Shown here: in pieces, positions 8,206 through 17,294 of the stretch
Layout: each line of letters opens with the position of its first letter
How positions within the stretch are numbered: position 1 is the first letter of the stretch
Assembly (NCBI GenBank): GCA_017502085.1
Contig: JAFVVQ010000035.1
Location: 1-64,000 of the forward strand
Reading direction: 5' to 3'
DNA from: Clostridia bacterium
GTDB taxonomy: Bacteria > Bacillota > Clostridia > Oscillospirales > Acutalibacteraceae
Length of the DNA stretch: 64,000 nucleotides
Translations under genes and position numbers: made by a program
Notes under the pieces: model-generated
What the model was told of the DNA's origin: nothing
Database searches by the model: none
What the model saw: only the letters and a program-made list of their open reading frames with translations

Positions 8206-9317
8206 GATCAGAAGATATTATGACTGCAATGAACTTCATCGACGATGATTTGCTGACAGACAATGACGGGCAAACTAAAAAAACAGAAAAATTCCGCATT
8301 GCGAAGCCCGCCGTTGTCGCTGCCGCCATTTTTGTTCTCGTTGCGGTGTCAATTATCGGCTTAAGTACATATCACAAGCCTGAACCGATAGAATTATCCG
8401 TTCCGCTCACTGAATACGCAATGGGATTTGAAGGCGTAGCTCTCGATAACACGGATGAATATGAATACGGATACCCTGAATTTCAGCATTTTCTGACCAT
8501 GCCCGTTTATACAGATAACACCCACGATAAAAAAGGCACTCCCGCTGCTCTGACTGAAAATCAGCTTGAGCAAAGGCTCGCAAAGACTTCGGCTCTGACA
8601 GGCATTTCGGTTGATAACAAAGTCAAGTCCCGTGCCAATGACCTATACGGCGGATATGAAAACGATTTTGTTTACGCAATCACCTCTGAATCCGAGGGCG
8701 GCACGATTATTGTCAATGCGGCGGGCGGAGTAACGGCAATATTTTCCAGACCGCACAAGCTTGATTATGACTTTGACCCGACGGCAAAAGAAAACCGAGA
8801 AAAAGCTATGGAGCATTTCAGCGATATCTTTGCGGATTTCATTTCGGAATTCATCAGCTTTGAATCCCCCGCATTCATAACGTCACGTGAGATGCTTGCC
8901 GACTGCACATACATTTACACCTACCGTGTATTCGATTCATCGGGAAACGGAAAAGACGATATTCTGAAAAGCAACGTTCAATATGCCGAATTTATGATCG
9001 ACAGCGGCGGTATGCTGAATTCAATTCACATCAGTGATTCGACAATTGACTCCGTAAAAATCGGAAATTATCCCGTCAAATCTGAAAAAACCGCAAAAAA
9101 AGAACTGCTTGAGGGCAAATATTTCTCAACCGTGCCTTACGGCATCAAAGATGAGGGTTGCGTAATTAAATCGGAACTGATTTACAAGAGCATTGACGGT
9201 CTGTTCATCCCCTGCTACAAGTTTCTTGTTGAGCTTCCCGATGCACCGCCCGATGACAGATACAAAAGCTACGGTATTTTTTACGTGTGTGCAATCAAAG
9301 ATGAATATATAAGATAG
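8202..9317 (+). CDS. Single-pass membrane anti-sigma-like protein
   Basis: The 371-residue protein has a short cytosolic N-terminus (about 45 residues), one membrane helix (AVVAAAIFVLVAVSIIGLST, about residues 46-65) and a large extracytoplasmic domain. Coupling to an ECF-like sigma gene by an ATGA overlap is the classic layout for a membrane-bound anti-sigma factor that holds sigma until an external signal arrives. I recognise no named domain in the outer part. Because the sigma frame is broken, this protein may now lack its partner. Confidence 0.65.
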   Translation: MRSEDIMTAMNFIDDDLLTDNDGQTKKTEKFRIAKPAVVAAAIFVLVAVSIIGLSTYHKPEPIELSVPLTEYAMGFEGVALDNTDEYEYGYPEFQHFLTMPVYTDNTHDKKGTPAALTENQLEQRLAKTSALTGISVDNKVKSRANDLYGGYENDFVYAITSESEGGTIIVNAAGGVTAIFSRPHKLDYDFDPTAKENREKAMEHFSDIFADFISEFISFESPAFITSREMLADCTYIYTYRVFDSSGNGKDDILKSNVQYAEFMIDSGGMLNSIHISDSTIDSVKIGNYPVKSEKTAKKELLEGKYFSTVPYGIKDEGCVIKSELIYKSIDGLFIPCYKFLVELPDAPPDDRYKSYGIFYVCAIKDEYIR

Positions 9318-9321
9318 CAAA

Positions 9322-9352
9322 AGCCCGAAACTTTAACGGTTTCGGGCTGAAT
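9322..9352. terminator. Bidirectional terminator
   Basis: AGCCCGAAAC pairs with GTTTCGGGCT around CTTTAACG. It lies between converging genes, with the better T run on the minus side. Confidence 0.75.
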
Positions 9353-9368
9353 TTATGCTGATATTGAA

Positions 9369-10748
9369 TTAAAATGCAAAATATTTTTCTCTCTGCTTCT
9401 TCACTCTGCCGCTGATGAATTCGAGGGTTTCTTTTGCGCCCTCGATTCCGCAGACGTAATCCTTCATCGCCCTGCCCTCTTCATAGCAGAGGTCATCGTG
9501 AAGCGGAAAATATTCCTTAAGAAGGAAGCAGGCATATCTTGAAAGGCGAAGGTCGCCGACAAGGCGGAATTCCTTGCTTATACCGTCAATCGCAACGGAA
9601 TAGAAATCCTTGATTGAGGCGATGATTGCATCCTTTTCGTTTGCAGGTGAGAATACCATTGTTGAAGCAACGTAGGCATTTTCGTTATTGACCGAGCTGT
9701 GGCTGTCGGTGCTGCCGACGATGGGATATTTTCTGCCCAGCGCTCTGTCATCATAGTATTTATGAGTCTGGAAGCCGTTCTGCTCGTAGTAATTTTCACC
9801 GCCGAGAACCTCCAACGCATCAAACGGCTGTGTTTCCATCAGATACTCAACAATATTTTCGGGCACGTGGTTGACGTTGGAAATCCAATAGGGATGGCAG
9901 AATATGCCGAGACCGCCTGCCTTTTTGATATGGTTGAATACCCATACCATACCTGCATAGGTAAACTTTTCAATACCTTCGGGAATATCAAGCGTTTCGG
10001 CAAGAGCCAGAACTTCTTTTCTGTATTCATCTGCCGTTATAACAGCGGGACATTCCGCACCGTTGAATGAGCGCAGCTCTTTTGTTTCGCCTGCTTCGAT
10101 AATCTGATCGGATTCGTCAACAATTCCGTTTACAGAATAGTTTCCGCCGAAATTAACGATATGAGGATCGCAGCCGAATTCCGGGTTATCTCTGGGCATA
10201 TGTACCTCTTCGCCGGGACAGATGTTGAATTCAATCGGCACATCCTTATATGCATTGATTGCCTCAAGCGAGGGGTAATAGCGTTCATGGTCGGTGATTG
10301 CAAAGAAATCGTAGCCGTGCTTTCTGTAGTTTGCGCTGACGATGGCGGGTGCCTGCTTACCGTCTGAACGGCAGGTATGCATATGAAGATCACCAATCAG
10401 AGGATATCTGCCGACAAGATCATCAGCAACGGCATAAACGCCGAGCTGAACGATTCTCTTATCGGTTTCGGCATCCCAGAAGCGAATAAAATACTGTTGT
10501 TCCTTTTCGAAAACATTCTTAAACTTAACGGAGCCGTCTGCTTCGATTGTGAAATCAACGGTCTTGTTATTCTTTCTGCAAGGGAAATCCCTGATATTTC
10601 CGTCCTCAATGCCGAGAACGTAAAGAATGAGTTGGTCGGGATTCTTGAACTTTGCGTGGTCACCGAGAGGCTTGACGGTAATCTCAATCTCCTTGCCGAC
10701 GGGAAAAACCTTGGGGTAAACGTCATAATAATGCAGTTCTGTTTTCAT
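9369..10748 (-). CDS. PHP-domain phosphoesterase
   Basis: The chosen ATG at 10748 follows GAGGTGAAAAAT; an upstream GTG overlaps the ribosome binding site. The 459-residue protein has an N-terminal beta domain of about 115 residues and then the PHP metallo-fold: GDLHMHTCRSDG (His122, His124), ITDHERYYPS, HCHPYW-like FCHPYW, and STDSHSS near the C-terminus. PHP enzymes hydrolyse phosphoesters with a trinuclear metal site. Ten bp upstream lies a Gfo/Idh/MocA oxidoreductase, which suggests a small sugar-derivative catabolic operon. The substrate is unknown. Confidence 0.8.
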   Translation of the reverse strand: MKTELHYYDVYPKVFPVGKEIEITVKPLGDHAKFKNPDQLILYVLGIEDGNIRDFPCRKNNKTVDFTIEADGSVKFKNVFEKEQQYFIRFWDAETDKRIVQLGVYAVADDLVGRYPLIGDLHMHTCRSDGKQAPAIVSANYRKHGYDFFAITDHERYYPSLEAINAYKDVPIEFNICPGEEVHMPRDNPEFGCDPHIVNFGGNYSVNGIVDESDQIIEAGETKELRSFNGAECPAVITADEYRKEVLALAETLDIPEGIEKFTYAGMVWVFNHIKKAGGLGIFCHPYWISNVNHVPENIVEYLMETQPFDALEVLGGENYYEQNGFQTHKYYDDRALGRKYPIVGSTDSHSSVNNENAYVASTMVFSPANEKDAIIASIKDFYSVAIDGISKEFRLVGDLRLSRYACFLLKEYFPLHDDLCYEEGRAMKDYVCGIEGAKETLEFISGRVKKQREKYFAF

Positions 10749-10758
10749 ATTTTTCACC

Positions 10759-11745
10759 TCAGAATTCTACTGTTTTGCCTGTTTCATAGGCAATATACGT
10801 TGCTTCGAGAAGCCTTGCAAGGTCAACGGCGGATCTTGTGCCGTATTCCTCGGGAATTTCCTTGCCGTCAACACACGCATTGACAAAGGCGTTAATCGGA
10901 TTTTCACTTGCCTCGGGCAGTCTGTCGGGAGCAATAAAGTCCTTGACAAGTTTCGCGGTTTCTTTCGTTTTATACTGTATCTTACCGCCCTGCGAGAGAA
11001 GAATACCGTCTGTGCCGTGAACTTCAATCGTATATGGCGATGAATAAGCAAGGAAAGAGGTTTCCGAAACACCGATTGCTCCGTTTTCAAACTCGATAAC
11101 GGAAACGGCATTTTCATCAACGGGGGTACCCATAACGGAATTTGCGATACCCGTGATTTTCTTGGGCATACCGCAGATAAATGAGAGAAGATACATCGGA
11201 TGGCATCCGAGATCCATCATCGCTCCGCCTGCACAATCATCTTTGACAAACCAGTAATCGGGAAGCCACTTGCCGCTGACTCCGTCGTGAGCATTGCGGA
11301 TGCGTACGTTGGTGACCGTACCGAAATCTCCGTTTGCAATGTGTTCCTTTGCAAATTTGACTACGGGCCAGGCTTTATGAGGCATCGAAATAACAAACTT
11401 CACGCCGTTTTCTTCGATTGCCCTGACAATTTCTTCACATTCTTTTACGGTACAAGCGAGCGTTTTTTCGGTGAAGATATGTTTACCCGCTTTTGCGGCT
11501 TTGATAAGCACCTCGGTATGCATTGTCGTGGGGGTATTGCAACAGACCGCATCAACGTCATCTCTTGCGAGCAGTTTATCAATATCAGGCTCAAAATCAA
11601 CGCCGAGTCTCTCTGCCCATTCCTTTCCCCTTTCGGGTTTTTCATCCCAGATGCAGGTGATTTCAGCCTTACCTGTCGCACGCAAATCCCTTGCATATCC
11701 TTCTGCGTGAACGTGCCATTTTGACAGCATTGCAATTTTTAACAT
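10759..11745 (-). CDS. Gfo/Idh/MocA-family NAD(P)-dependent oxidoreductase
   Basis: The 328-residue protein is the usual family length. An N-terminal Rossmann fold is followed by NTPTTMHTEVLIKAAKAGKH and the cofactor/active-site EK pair in EKTLA (Glu93-Lys94; EKPLA is usual). The catalytic region GGAMMDLGCHPMYLLSF is at about residues 173-189. Family members oxidise sugars, inositols or amino-sugars. The nearby iol genes make an inositol-type substrate possible, but the gene lies in a separate operon with the PHP protein. AGGTCAGAG precedes the ATG. Confidence 0.85.
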   Translation of the reverse strand: MLKIAMLSKWHVHAEGYARDLRATGKAEITCIWDEKPERGKEWAERLGVDFEPDIDKLLARDDVDAVCCNTPTTMHTEVLIKAAKAGKHIFTEKTLACTVKECEEIVRAIEENGVKFVISMPHKAWPVVKFAKEHIANGDFGTVTNVRIRNAHDGVSGKWLPDYWFVKDDCAGGAMMDLGCHPMYLLSFICGMPKKITGIANSVMGTPVDENAVSVIEFENGAIGVSETSFLAYSSPYTIEVHGTDGILLSQGGKIQYKTKETAKLVKDFIAPDRLPEASENPINAFVNACVDGKEIPEEYGTRSAVDLARLLEATYIAYETGKTVEF

Positions 11746-11807
11746 TTTCTCTGACCTCCCGAATTATTTTTCGGATTTCAACAGAAATATTTTAACACAT
11801 TAAAACA

Positions 11808-11846
11808 AAAAAGTCGAGAGAAATCCAATCATTTTCTCCGACTTTT
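11808..11846 (-). terminator. Terminator of the small membrane protein gene
   Basis: On the minus strand AAGTCGGAGAAA pairs imperfectly with TTTCTCTCGACTT, followed by TTTTTTG. Confidence 0.6.
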
Positions 11847-11876
11847 TGTTGATTTAATATTGCCGTTATGATAAAA

Positions 11877-12116
11877 TTAATTGATCCTCTTTGCACGGTA
11901 TTCAAAGCAAAGAGCCGCCGTGCTGACGGCTACGGACATCGGTCTTGAATATTCAAGCATCTTATCTGCCAGAAGCATTGCACGATGATAATCGATAAAA
12001 ACTCCTGCCCCGAAATACATCAGTGCGGATACGGCGACGGTCAGTATGACCGAAACACCGCCCGAAAGCAGAATATATCTTGAGGTCGGACTGATTGCGG
12101 ATAATATGTTTTTCAT
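11877..12116 (-). CDS. Small two-helix membrane protein
   Basis: The 79-residue protein has one clear membrane helix (about residues 15-36, LLSGGVSVILTVAVSALMYFGA) and a weaker second one (about 59-72). It has a good ribosome binding site (AGAGGTGACAAA) and its own terminator, which support a real gene. No family or function is recognised. It is divergent from the sugar isomerase. Confidence 0.6.
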   Translation of the reverse strand: MKNILSAISPTSRYILLSGGVSVILTVAVSALMYFGAGVFIDYHRAMLLADKMLEYSRPMSVAVSTAALCFEYRAKRIN

Positions 12117-12196
12117 TTTGTCACCTCTTAATCCATTATATATCCGACAGCCCTCTTATTCAAATCTAAAATTTTACCAACAAGGAATGAAAAGCA

Positions 12197-12976
12197 ATGC
12201 CAATCGGTGTTTCCTCCTCGTGCCTTTATCCTATGTCACCCGCAGAAAGCCTTGAAATTCTCGGCAGACTCGGTGTCGGCACTACCGAGGTTTTTATCAA
12301 CGCCCCGAGCGAACTGACGGTTGAATATGCACAAAAACTCAACCGAATTAAAAATGAATATGGAATGAAAATTCTTTCTCTGCACCCCTTCACATCTTTT
12401 GCCGAAACAACGATGCTCTTCAGCGAATACAAGCAGAGATTCTTCGATATGCTCGATTACTACAAATCCGCTTTTGAGGTTATCAACACTCTCGGCGCGG
12501 AATTTATGGTAATCCATGGCTCTAAACTCCCCGCAAGAATCACGCACGAAGAATATTTCGAGCGTTTTGCCCTGATGATTGAGGAGGGCAAAAAAGCGGG
12601 TGTTACCGTCACGCCCGAAAACGTCAACAAGCATCTCAGCGAAAGTCCCGAATTTATGCGTGAAATGAAAGCTTTTCTCGGCAACGATTTCAGGATGGTA
12701 TTTGACGTCAAACAAGCTAACAGAGCGGGATTCAACCCTCTTGAGTTTGCAAAAGAATTTGCCGACGATATCGTGCATATCCATGTCAGCGACCACAACA
12801 AAACAGCCGACTGTATGCCTCCTTCAAAAGGTGATTTCGATTTTGCAAAGCTTTTTGAGATAATGAAAAAAAGCGGTTACGGCGGCAGCTACGTCATCGA
12901 ACTTTACCGCCACAATTTCGGTGATCCGTCAGAACTGGGCGAAGCAATGCGTTATCTTGAGGGATTATATAATTAG
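12197..12976 (+). CDS. Sugar phosphate isomerase/epimerase (AP-endonuclease-2 TIM barrel)
   Basis: The 259-residue protein has the xylose-isomerase-like barrel: MPIGVSSSCLYPMSP at the start, LHPFTSF, the VIHGSKLPA strand, TPENVNKH with a metal-binding Glu, DVKQANRAG, and HIHVSDHN. Such enzymes act on sugar phosphates or ketoses; the substrate cannot be read. The start follows an AAGGA motif. It is monocistronic, ending 65 bp before nrdR. Confidence 0.8.
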   Translation: MPIGVSSSCLYPMSPAESLEILGRLGVGTTEVFINAPSELTVEYAQKLNRIKNEYGMKILSLHPFTSFAETTMLFSEYKQRFFDMLDYYKSAFEVINTLGAEFMVIHGSKLPARITHEEYFERFALMIEEGKKAGVTVTPENVNKHLSESPEFMREMKAFLGNDFRMVFDVKQANRAGFNPLEFAKEFADDIVHIHVSDHNKTADCMPPSKGDFDFAKLFEIMKKSGYGGSYVIELYRHNFGDPSELGEAMRYLEGLYN

Positions 12977-12978
12977 AC

Positions 12979-13006
12979 TTGAAAAATATTCAATATATGG
13001 TATAAT
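12979..13006 (+). promoter_or_regulatory. Promoter of nrdR
   Basis: TTGAAA (12979), a 16-bp spacer and TATAAT (13001), ending 36 bp before the nrdR start. Confidence 0.65.
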
Positions 13007-13041
13007 TTGTCTATGAGAAATTTCAAAGGAGTGTTCAACCA

Positions 13042-13497
13042 ATGAAATGTCCGTTTTGCGGCTGCGAAGAAAGCAAAGTTATCGACTCAAGACCCACCGA
13101 CGAAGGCGAGCGTATACGCCGCCGCAGAGAATGTGTCGGTTGCTTCAAACGTTTCACAACCTACGAAATCATCGAAAGTGTTCCCGTCATCGTTGTCAAG
13201 AAGGATAAATCCAGAGAAGTGTTTGACAGAAACAAGCTCTTCAACGGTATGCTCCGCGCTTGTGAAAAGAGACCCGTTCCCCTTGACAGTATCGAAAAAT
13301 CAGTTGACGAAATCGAAGCAACTCTCCAGAATTCGCTCGACCGCGAGGTCACCAGCGTCAGAATCGGTGAACTTGCAATGGATAAGCTCAAGGACCTTGA
13401 CGAGGTTGCGTATGTCCGCTTTGCATCGGTCTACCGCCAGTTCAAGGATATCAACACCTTTATGGATGAGCTTGCAAAGCTTCTGAGCGAAAAATAA
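13042..13497 (+). CDS. nrdR: Transcriptional repressor NrdR
   Basis: NrdR represses ribonucleotide reductase genes in response to bound ATP/dATP. The 151-residue protein is standard length. The N-terminal zinc ribbon has Cys3, Cys6, Cys31 and Cys34, then the conserved [16 protein letters not shown]. The ATP-cone follows (about residues 49-139), containing [16 protein letters not shown] and [18 protein letters not shown] precedes the ATG. No ribonucleotide reductase gene is in this window. Confidence 0.97.
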   Translation: MKCPFCGCEESKVIDSRPTDEGERIRRRRECVGCFKRFTTYEIIESVPVIVVKKDKSREVFDRNKLFNGMLRACEKRPVPLDSIEKSVDEIEATLQNSLDREVTSVRIGELAMDKLKDLDEVAYVRFASVYRQFKDINTFMDELAKLLSEK

Positions 13498-13553
13498 ATC
13501 AGATTATTACGGGGGCAAAGATTATTCTTTGCTCCTTGAATTTTGAGGTAAAT

Positions 13554-14390
13554 ATGAAAAAAGCAATTGCCGTTGTCCTTGCATTTCTGCTTCTTTTTCT
13601 TTGCGGATGCGGTTCAAAGGAACCTGTTGAAACAACGACCCGTGCTCCGAAAACAGCCGATATGCTTGACCTTCCTTCAAACAAAAAGAATTACGCAGAG
13701 TGCCTGAAGCGTTATTACGCCGTTGTTTCGGCGGTTAAAAATAAAATACAGATGCTCGAAACAGAGCATAACAAATCGCTTGAAAGCGAAAATCCCGACT
13801 CATTTTTTCTTGACGAGGATTTCATCGCAACAGGCTTTGATCCCTTTATTTTTGAAGGTCTGAGCCTTACCGAAAGCTTCACAACCTCAATGGATTCCGA
13901 GCAGGCAGTTGAAGTTTATTCCTCTGTTGCCGACGGTGCTGCAATCCGATTCGAGAAAAACACGGAAAATTCATTCATTCTTCGCTTCATCAAGGAAGAA
14001 ACAACCCGTGAATATATTGTGGATTACAGTTCAAGCGACTCTTTCCGCTATATCTCCCGTTCAGAAAGCGACGGAAACTCTGGCATCAACGAAACCCTTG
14101 AATTCACAAAAACGGGCAACACCTATTATATCCAGAGCAGAAACGCAAGGCTGTTCGTTCAGTTCGATACAAGAGGAAACATCCTGAATTTCTGCTGCAC
14201 AACACTCCGTAACGGCGACTATTCCAACGAGGTTATTTATCCCAAGACGGATAAAACCATTGAATGGGCGGTTGACCGCAACAAAGATGATTATCTTAAC
14301 ATCCACACATATCAGAACGGTACACTCATCCACGAGGATTCAAGCAGCGGTCCGTGGCAGACCGTTACCGTCACGGAAACTGACAGATAA
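13554..14390 (+). CDS. Lipoprotein of unknown function
   Basis: The ATG at 13554 follows TGAGGTAAAT. A signal peptide ends in the lipobox LCGC (Cys at about residue 18), so the mature protein is lipid-anchored outside the membrane. The remaining 260 residues are a soluble domain rich in beta-strand patterns, with no family that I recognise. It lies 10 bp before the tRNA-deacylase gene and may share its transcript. Confidence 0.75.
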   Translation: MKKAIAVVLAFLLLFLCGCGSKEPVETTTRAPKTADMLDLPSNKKNYAECLKRYYAVVSAVKNKIQMLETEHNKSLESENPDSFFLDEDFIATGFDPFIFEGLSLTESFTTSMDSEQAVEVYSSVADGAAIRFEKNTENSFILRFIKEETTREYIVDYSSSDSFRYISRSESDGNSGINETLEFTKTGNTYYIQSRNARLFVQFDTRGNILNFCCTTLRNGDYSNEVIYPKTDKTIEWAVDRNKDDYLNIHTYQNGTLIHEDSSSGPWQTVTVTETDR

Positions 14391-14400
14391 AGGCTGAATT

Positions 14401-14901
14401 ATGAATAACGAAGAAAAAATTGCTTATATATGCGGATTTCTTGAAGCGAACGGAATTTCTTTCGACAAAGCGAATCACTCCCCCGTTTCGAGCATTGATG
14501 AATGCAAATCGGTCGAAGCGATCCTCGGCGGAGAAATCTGCAAAAATCTTCTGCTCCGTAACACTCCGGGCACCGCATATTTTCTCCTTTCAATGAAGGG
14601 CGACAAGCCTTTCGTCACAAAAGAAATTTCCAAAAAACTCGGTTCGTCAAGACTTTCTTTCGTCTCTGCAGAAGAAATGATGAATCTGACAGACACGACA
14701 CCCGGCTCTCTCGGAGTGATGAGCCTCTTATTTGACAGCGAAAAGAAAATACGCTTTGCACTCGATAAAGATTTGCTTGAGAACGAGTTTTTCTGCTTTC
14801 ACGCGGGAGTAAATACCTGCACCGTCAGAATACCTACTGAAGTTCTTACAAGTCAGTTACTGCCCTTACTGGGCATCGAAGCGAATATTATTGAGGTTTA
14901 A
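14401..14901 (+). CDS. Prolyl-tRNA editing deacylase (YbaK/ProX superfamily)
   Basis: The 166-residue single-domain protein fits the stand-alone ProX/PrdX type that removes wrongly attached Ala or Cys from tRNA-Pro. Motifs include CKNLLLRN (substrate-pocket Lys), a central SSRLSFVSAEEM, and TTPGSLGVMSLLFD with the conserved GS.G loop. It follows the lipoprotein gene closely and ends at a strong terminator. The exact mischarged amino acid cannot be told from sequence. Confidence 0.85.
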   Translation: MNNEEKIAYICGFLEANGISFDKANHSPVSSIDECKSVEAILGGEICKNLLLRNTPGTAYFLLSMKGDKPFVTKEISKKLGSSRLSFVSAEEMMNLTDTTPGSLGVMSLLFDSEKKIRFALDKDLLENEFFCFHAGVNTCTVRIPTEVLTSQLLPLLGIEANIIEV

Positions 14902-14918
14902 GCGAACATTGAAAAGCT

Positions 14919-14945
14919 CAGGACGGATAATATCCGTCCTGTTTT
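14919..14945 (+). terminator. Terminator after the deacylase gene
   Basis: CAGGACGGATA pairs perfectly with TATCCGTCCTG, followed by TTTT. Confidence 0.85.
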
Positions 14946-14960
14946 AATAATCGGCAAACA

Positions 14961-14998
14961 AAAAGGCCTGAACGGGTATTGAACCTGTTCAAGCCGAT
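14961..14998 (-). terminator. Terminator of the acyl-CoA ligase gene
   Basis: On the minus strand GGCTTGAACAGGT pairs with ACCCGTTCAGGCC through G-U pairs, followed by TTTTTG. Confidence 0.75.
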
Positions 14999-15001
14999 TT
15001 T

Positions 15002-16642
15002 TTATTTCTGTTCCATATATTTACGGACAATTTTGAGGGTTGTTGTTCTGGGGAATTCCTCATCACGAATTTTTATTTTATTGATATTCTTGAAAAGAGG
15101 CATCTTGCGGTTAAATGCATCCACATCAGCCTTGATTCTTTCTCTTGCATCGGGATATTCCTTCTCGTTGAGGAAAAACTCTGCAACAATCTTCTTGTTC
15201 TCTTCGTAAACAAGAACCTCGCTGACATAGTCAATCATCATGAGCTTATCTTCAAGCTCCTCGGGAGAAACGTTCTTACCGTTTGAAAGAACGATGAGAT
15301 TCTTCTTTCTGCCGACGATGAAGAGGAAACCGTCCTCGTCGATTCTGCCGAAGTCACCTGTTTTGAACCATTCGCCGTCAAATGCGGCTGCAGTCGCTTC
15401 GGGTTCACCGTAATAACCGACCATAACGTTCGTACCCTTGACGTAGATTTCGCCAACACCTTCTTCATCGGGCTCGTGGATTTTGATTTCGCAGCAACCG
15501 ATGGGAGTACCTACACTGCCGGGCTTGAATTTGCCGGGCTTGTTGCAGGTGATTGCGGGTGAGCATTCAGTCAGGCCGTAACCGTTGAATACGTCGATAC
15601 CGAAATCACGCATACCCTCTTCGTATTTGGGATCAAGAGTAGCACCGCCGCAGATAATCATATTGAGATTACCGCCGAGATTATCGAGAATTGTCTTAAA
15701 AATCTTGCGTCTTCTGTCAATGCCGAGCTTCATAAGGAAACGGCTGATTCTGAGACCCTTCTTGAGAACTTCTTCTCTGCCTGTTTTTCTTGCAGTCTTC
15801 CAGATGCGGTCATAGATTGTTTCAACAACAAGCGGAACACCCGAGAAATTATACGGCTGAATTTTCTTGAGGTCATTCGAAATCGATTTGATGCTTTCGC
15901 ACATATATCCCCATTCGATGACGATGTAAGTTGCAAAAAGAGCACTCAGCCAGGCAAAAGTATGGTTAAGAGGAAGGAAACCGATTACGTGCTTACCTGA
16001 AATACAACGGCAGGAAGCGGAGCAGTCACTGGCTATATTTTTGTGAGTAAGCATAACGCCCTTGCTCTTACCCGTTGTACCTGAGGTATAGACGATACTT
16101 GCAAGGTCTTCGGGCTTGACTTCCGCATCAACGAAGCCTCTTTCACCTGCATCGTAAATTTCGTAACCCTTCTTGAGATAGGTCGGAAATTCGTCTGCGC
16201 TGAAGTAATGCTTCACAGGCATATCGGGATTCTTTTTGAAATCCTCAACCATGCTGTTGAATTTGCTCGTATAAACAAGCACGTCGCAATCGCAACGGAT
16301 GAGCTGGTCAGCAAGGTCATCAGCGGGAAGCTTGCAATCCATCGGAACGGAAATATATCCGCCGACAATACATGAATAATACGCAATCAGCCATTCAGGG
16401 CTGTTCTCGCCGATAATGGCGATTTTTTCATGATTTCTGAGACCGAGAGACCAGAGGTATGTACCGAATCCGCAGATTTCTCTCCAGGTTTCGTTATACG
16501 TTCTTTCGTGGTCAACACCATTGCGAACGTACATATACATTCTCTTGTCGCCGCCTCTTTCAGTACCCGTAACAACGATTTCCTTGAGTGTCTGATACTC
16601 AGGGATTTCAACCGTTACTGCATTCTTGTGAACCTTTTTCAT
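15002..16642 (-). CDS. AMP-dependent acyl-CoA synthetase/ligase
   Basis: The 546-residue enzyme belongs to the ANL superfamily, which adenylates a carboxylate and transfers it to CoA or another thiol. The P-loop YTSGTTGKSKGVMLTHKN is at about residues 188-205, NGYGLTECSPAITCN at about 358-372, and the hinge TGDFGRIDEDGFLFIVGRKKNLIVLSNGKNVSPEELE at about 434-470. The layout is that of long-chain fatty acyl-CoA synthetases (FadD-like). The ATG at 16642 follows GAGGGG; an upstream TTG start is rejected. It has its own promoter and terminator. Chain-length specificity is not readable. Confidence 0.88.
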   Translation of the reverse strand: MKKVHKNAVTVEIPEYQTLKEIVVTGTERGGDKRMYMYVRNGVDHERTYNETWREICGFGTYLWSLGLRNHEKIAIIGENSPEWLIAYYSCIVGGYISVPMDCKLPADDLADQLIRCDCDVLVYTSKFNSMVEDFKKNPDMPVKHYFSADEFPTYLKKGYEIYDAGERGFVDAEVKPEDLASIVYTSGTTGKSKGVMLTHKNIASDCSASCRCISGKHVIGFLPLNHTFAWLSALFATYIVIEWGYMCESIKSISNDLKKIQPYNFSGVPLVVETIYDRIWKTARKTGREEVLKKGLRISRFLMKLGIDRRRKIFKTILDNLGGNLNMIICGGATLDPKYEEGMRDFGIDVFNGYGLTECSPAITCNKPGKFKPGSVGTPIGCCEIKIHEPDEEGVGEIYVKGTNVMVGYYGEPEATAAAFDGEWFKTGDFGRIDEDGFLFIVGRKKNLIVLSNGKNVSPEELEDKLMMIDYVSEVLVYEENKKIVAEFFLNEKEYPDARERIKADVDAFNRKMPLFKNINKIKIRDEEFPRTTTLKIVRKYMEQK

Positions 16643-16697
16643 ACTTTTGCCCCTCAAAATTCTATAATATTACATAATAATAAATACTTTTTGATTG

Positions 16698-16726
16698 ATA
16701 ATAACATAAATTTTTAAAAAATTCAA
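16698..16726 (-). promoter_or_regulatory. Promoter of the acyl-CoA ligase gene
   Basis: Minus strand TTGAAT, a 17-bp spacer and TATTAT, in an AT-rich divergent region. Confidence 0.55.
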
Positions 16727-16832
16727 TATTTTTCTCTTGCTTTTTGTCAGTCAATATTATATTATTGTTTGGAAAAGCATTTATTTAATGTTAATAAGTA
16801 ACATATAATATTATTCAGAGGAGTTTTTTGAT

Positions 16833-17291
16833 ATGAAAATTTTTATCATCTGTCTTATTGCCTGGGCTATTGCTCAGCTTCTCAAGGTTATCATTAATCT
16901 CATTACCTATTATTACAAAAAGAGCAAGGGTGAAACTTATAAAAAGGTAACACCGAGCACCTTCCTCAAGCTCGGCGGTATGCCCAGTTCACATACCGCA
17001 ACGGTTATCGCCCTGTGCGGCTCTCTCGCCCTGACCGAAGGCTGGCATTCCCCCATTTTTGCGGCAAGCGGTGTTTTCGCATTCATCACAATGTTTGATG
17101 CAGTCAAAGTCCGTCTGCCTGTCGAAAAGCTCACAGAAGCCTTCAACGACCTTCAGGACAAGTTCTATGGCAAAGACGTCAAGGATGTCAAAAAAGTTGA
17201 GGGTCACACAATCCCCGAAATCATCGGCGGATTCGTTGTCGGTGCGCTTGTTTCTTACATTATGGTAAGAGTTGTCGGTTTTCTCGGTTAA
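16833..17291 (+). CDS. Divergent PAP2-family membrane protein (YuiD-like)
   Basis: The 152-residue protein belongs to the DUF212 group, distantly related to PAP2 lipid phosphatases. Hydrophobic segments lie at about 2-23, 60-90 and 128-150. The signature GGMPSSHTATVIAL (about residues 48-61) holds the conserved Ser-His motif, and FAFITMFDAVKVR follows. A phosphatase role in isoprenoid or lipid phosphate turnover is possible but not established for this branch. The next gene begins three bases after its stop. Confidence 0.85.
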   Translation: MKIFIICLIAWAIAQLLKVIINLITYYYKKSKGETYKKVTPSTFLKLGGMPSSHTATVIALCGSLALTEGWHSPIFAASGVFAFITMFDAVKVRLPVEKLTEAFNDLQDKFYGKDVKDVKKVEGHTIPEIIGGFVVGALVSYIMVRVVGFLG

Positions 17292-17294
17292 TTG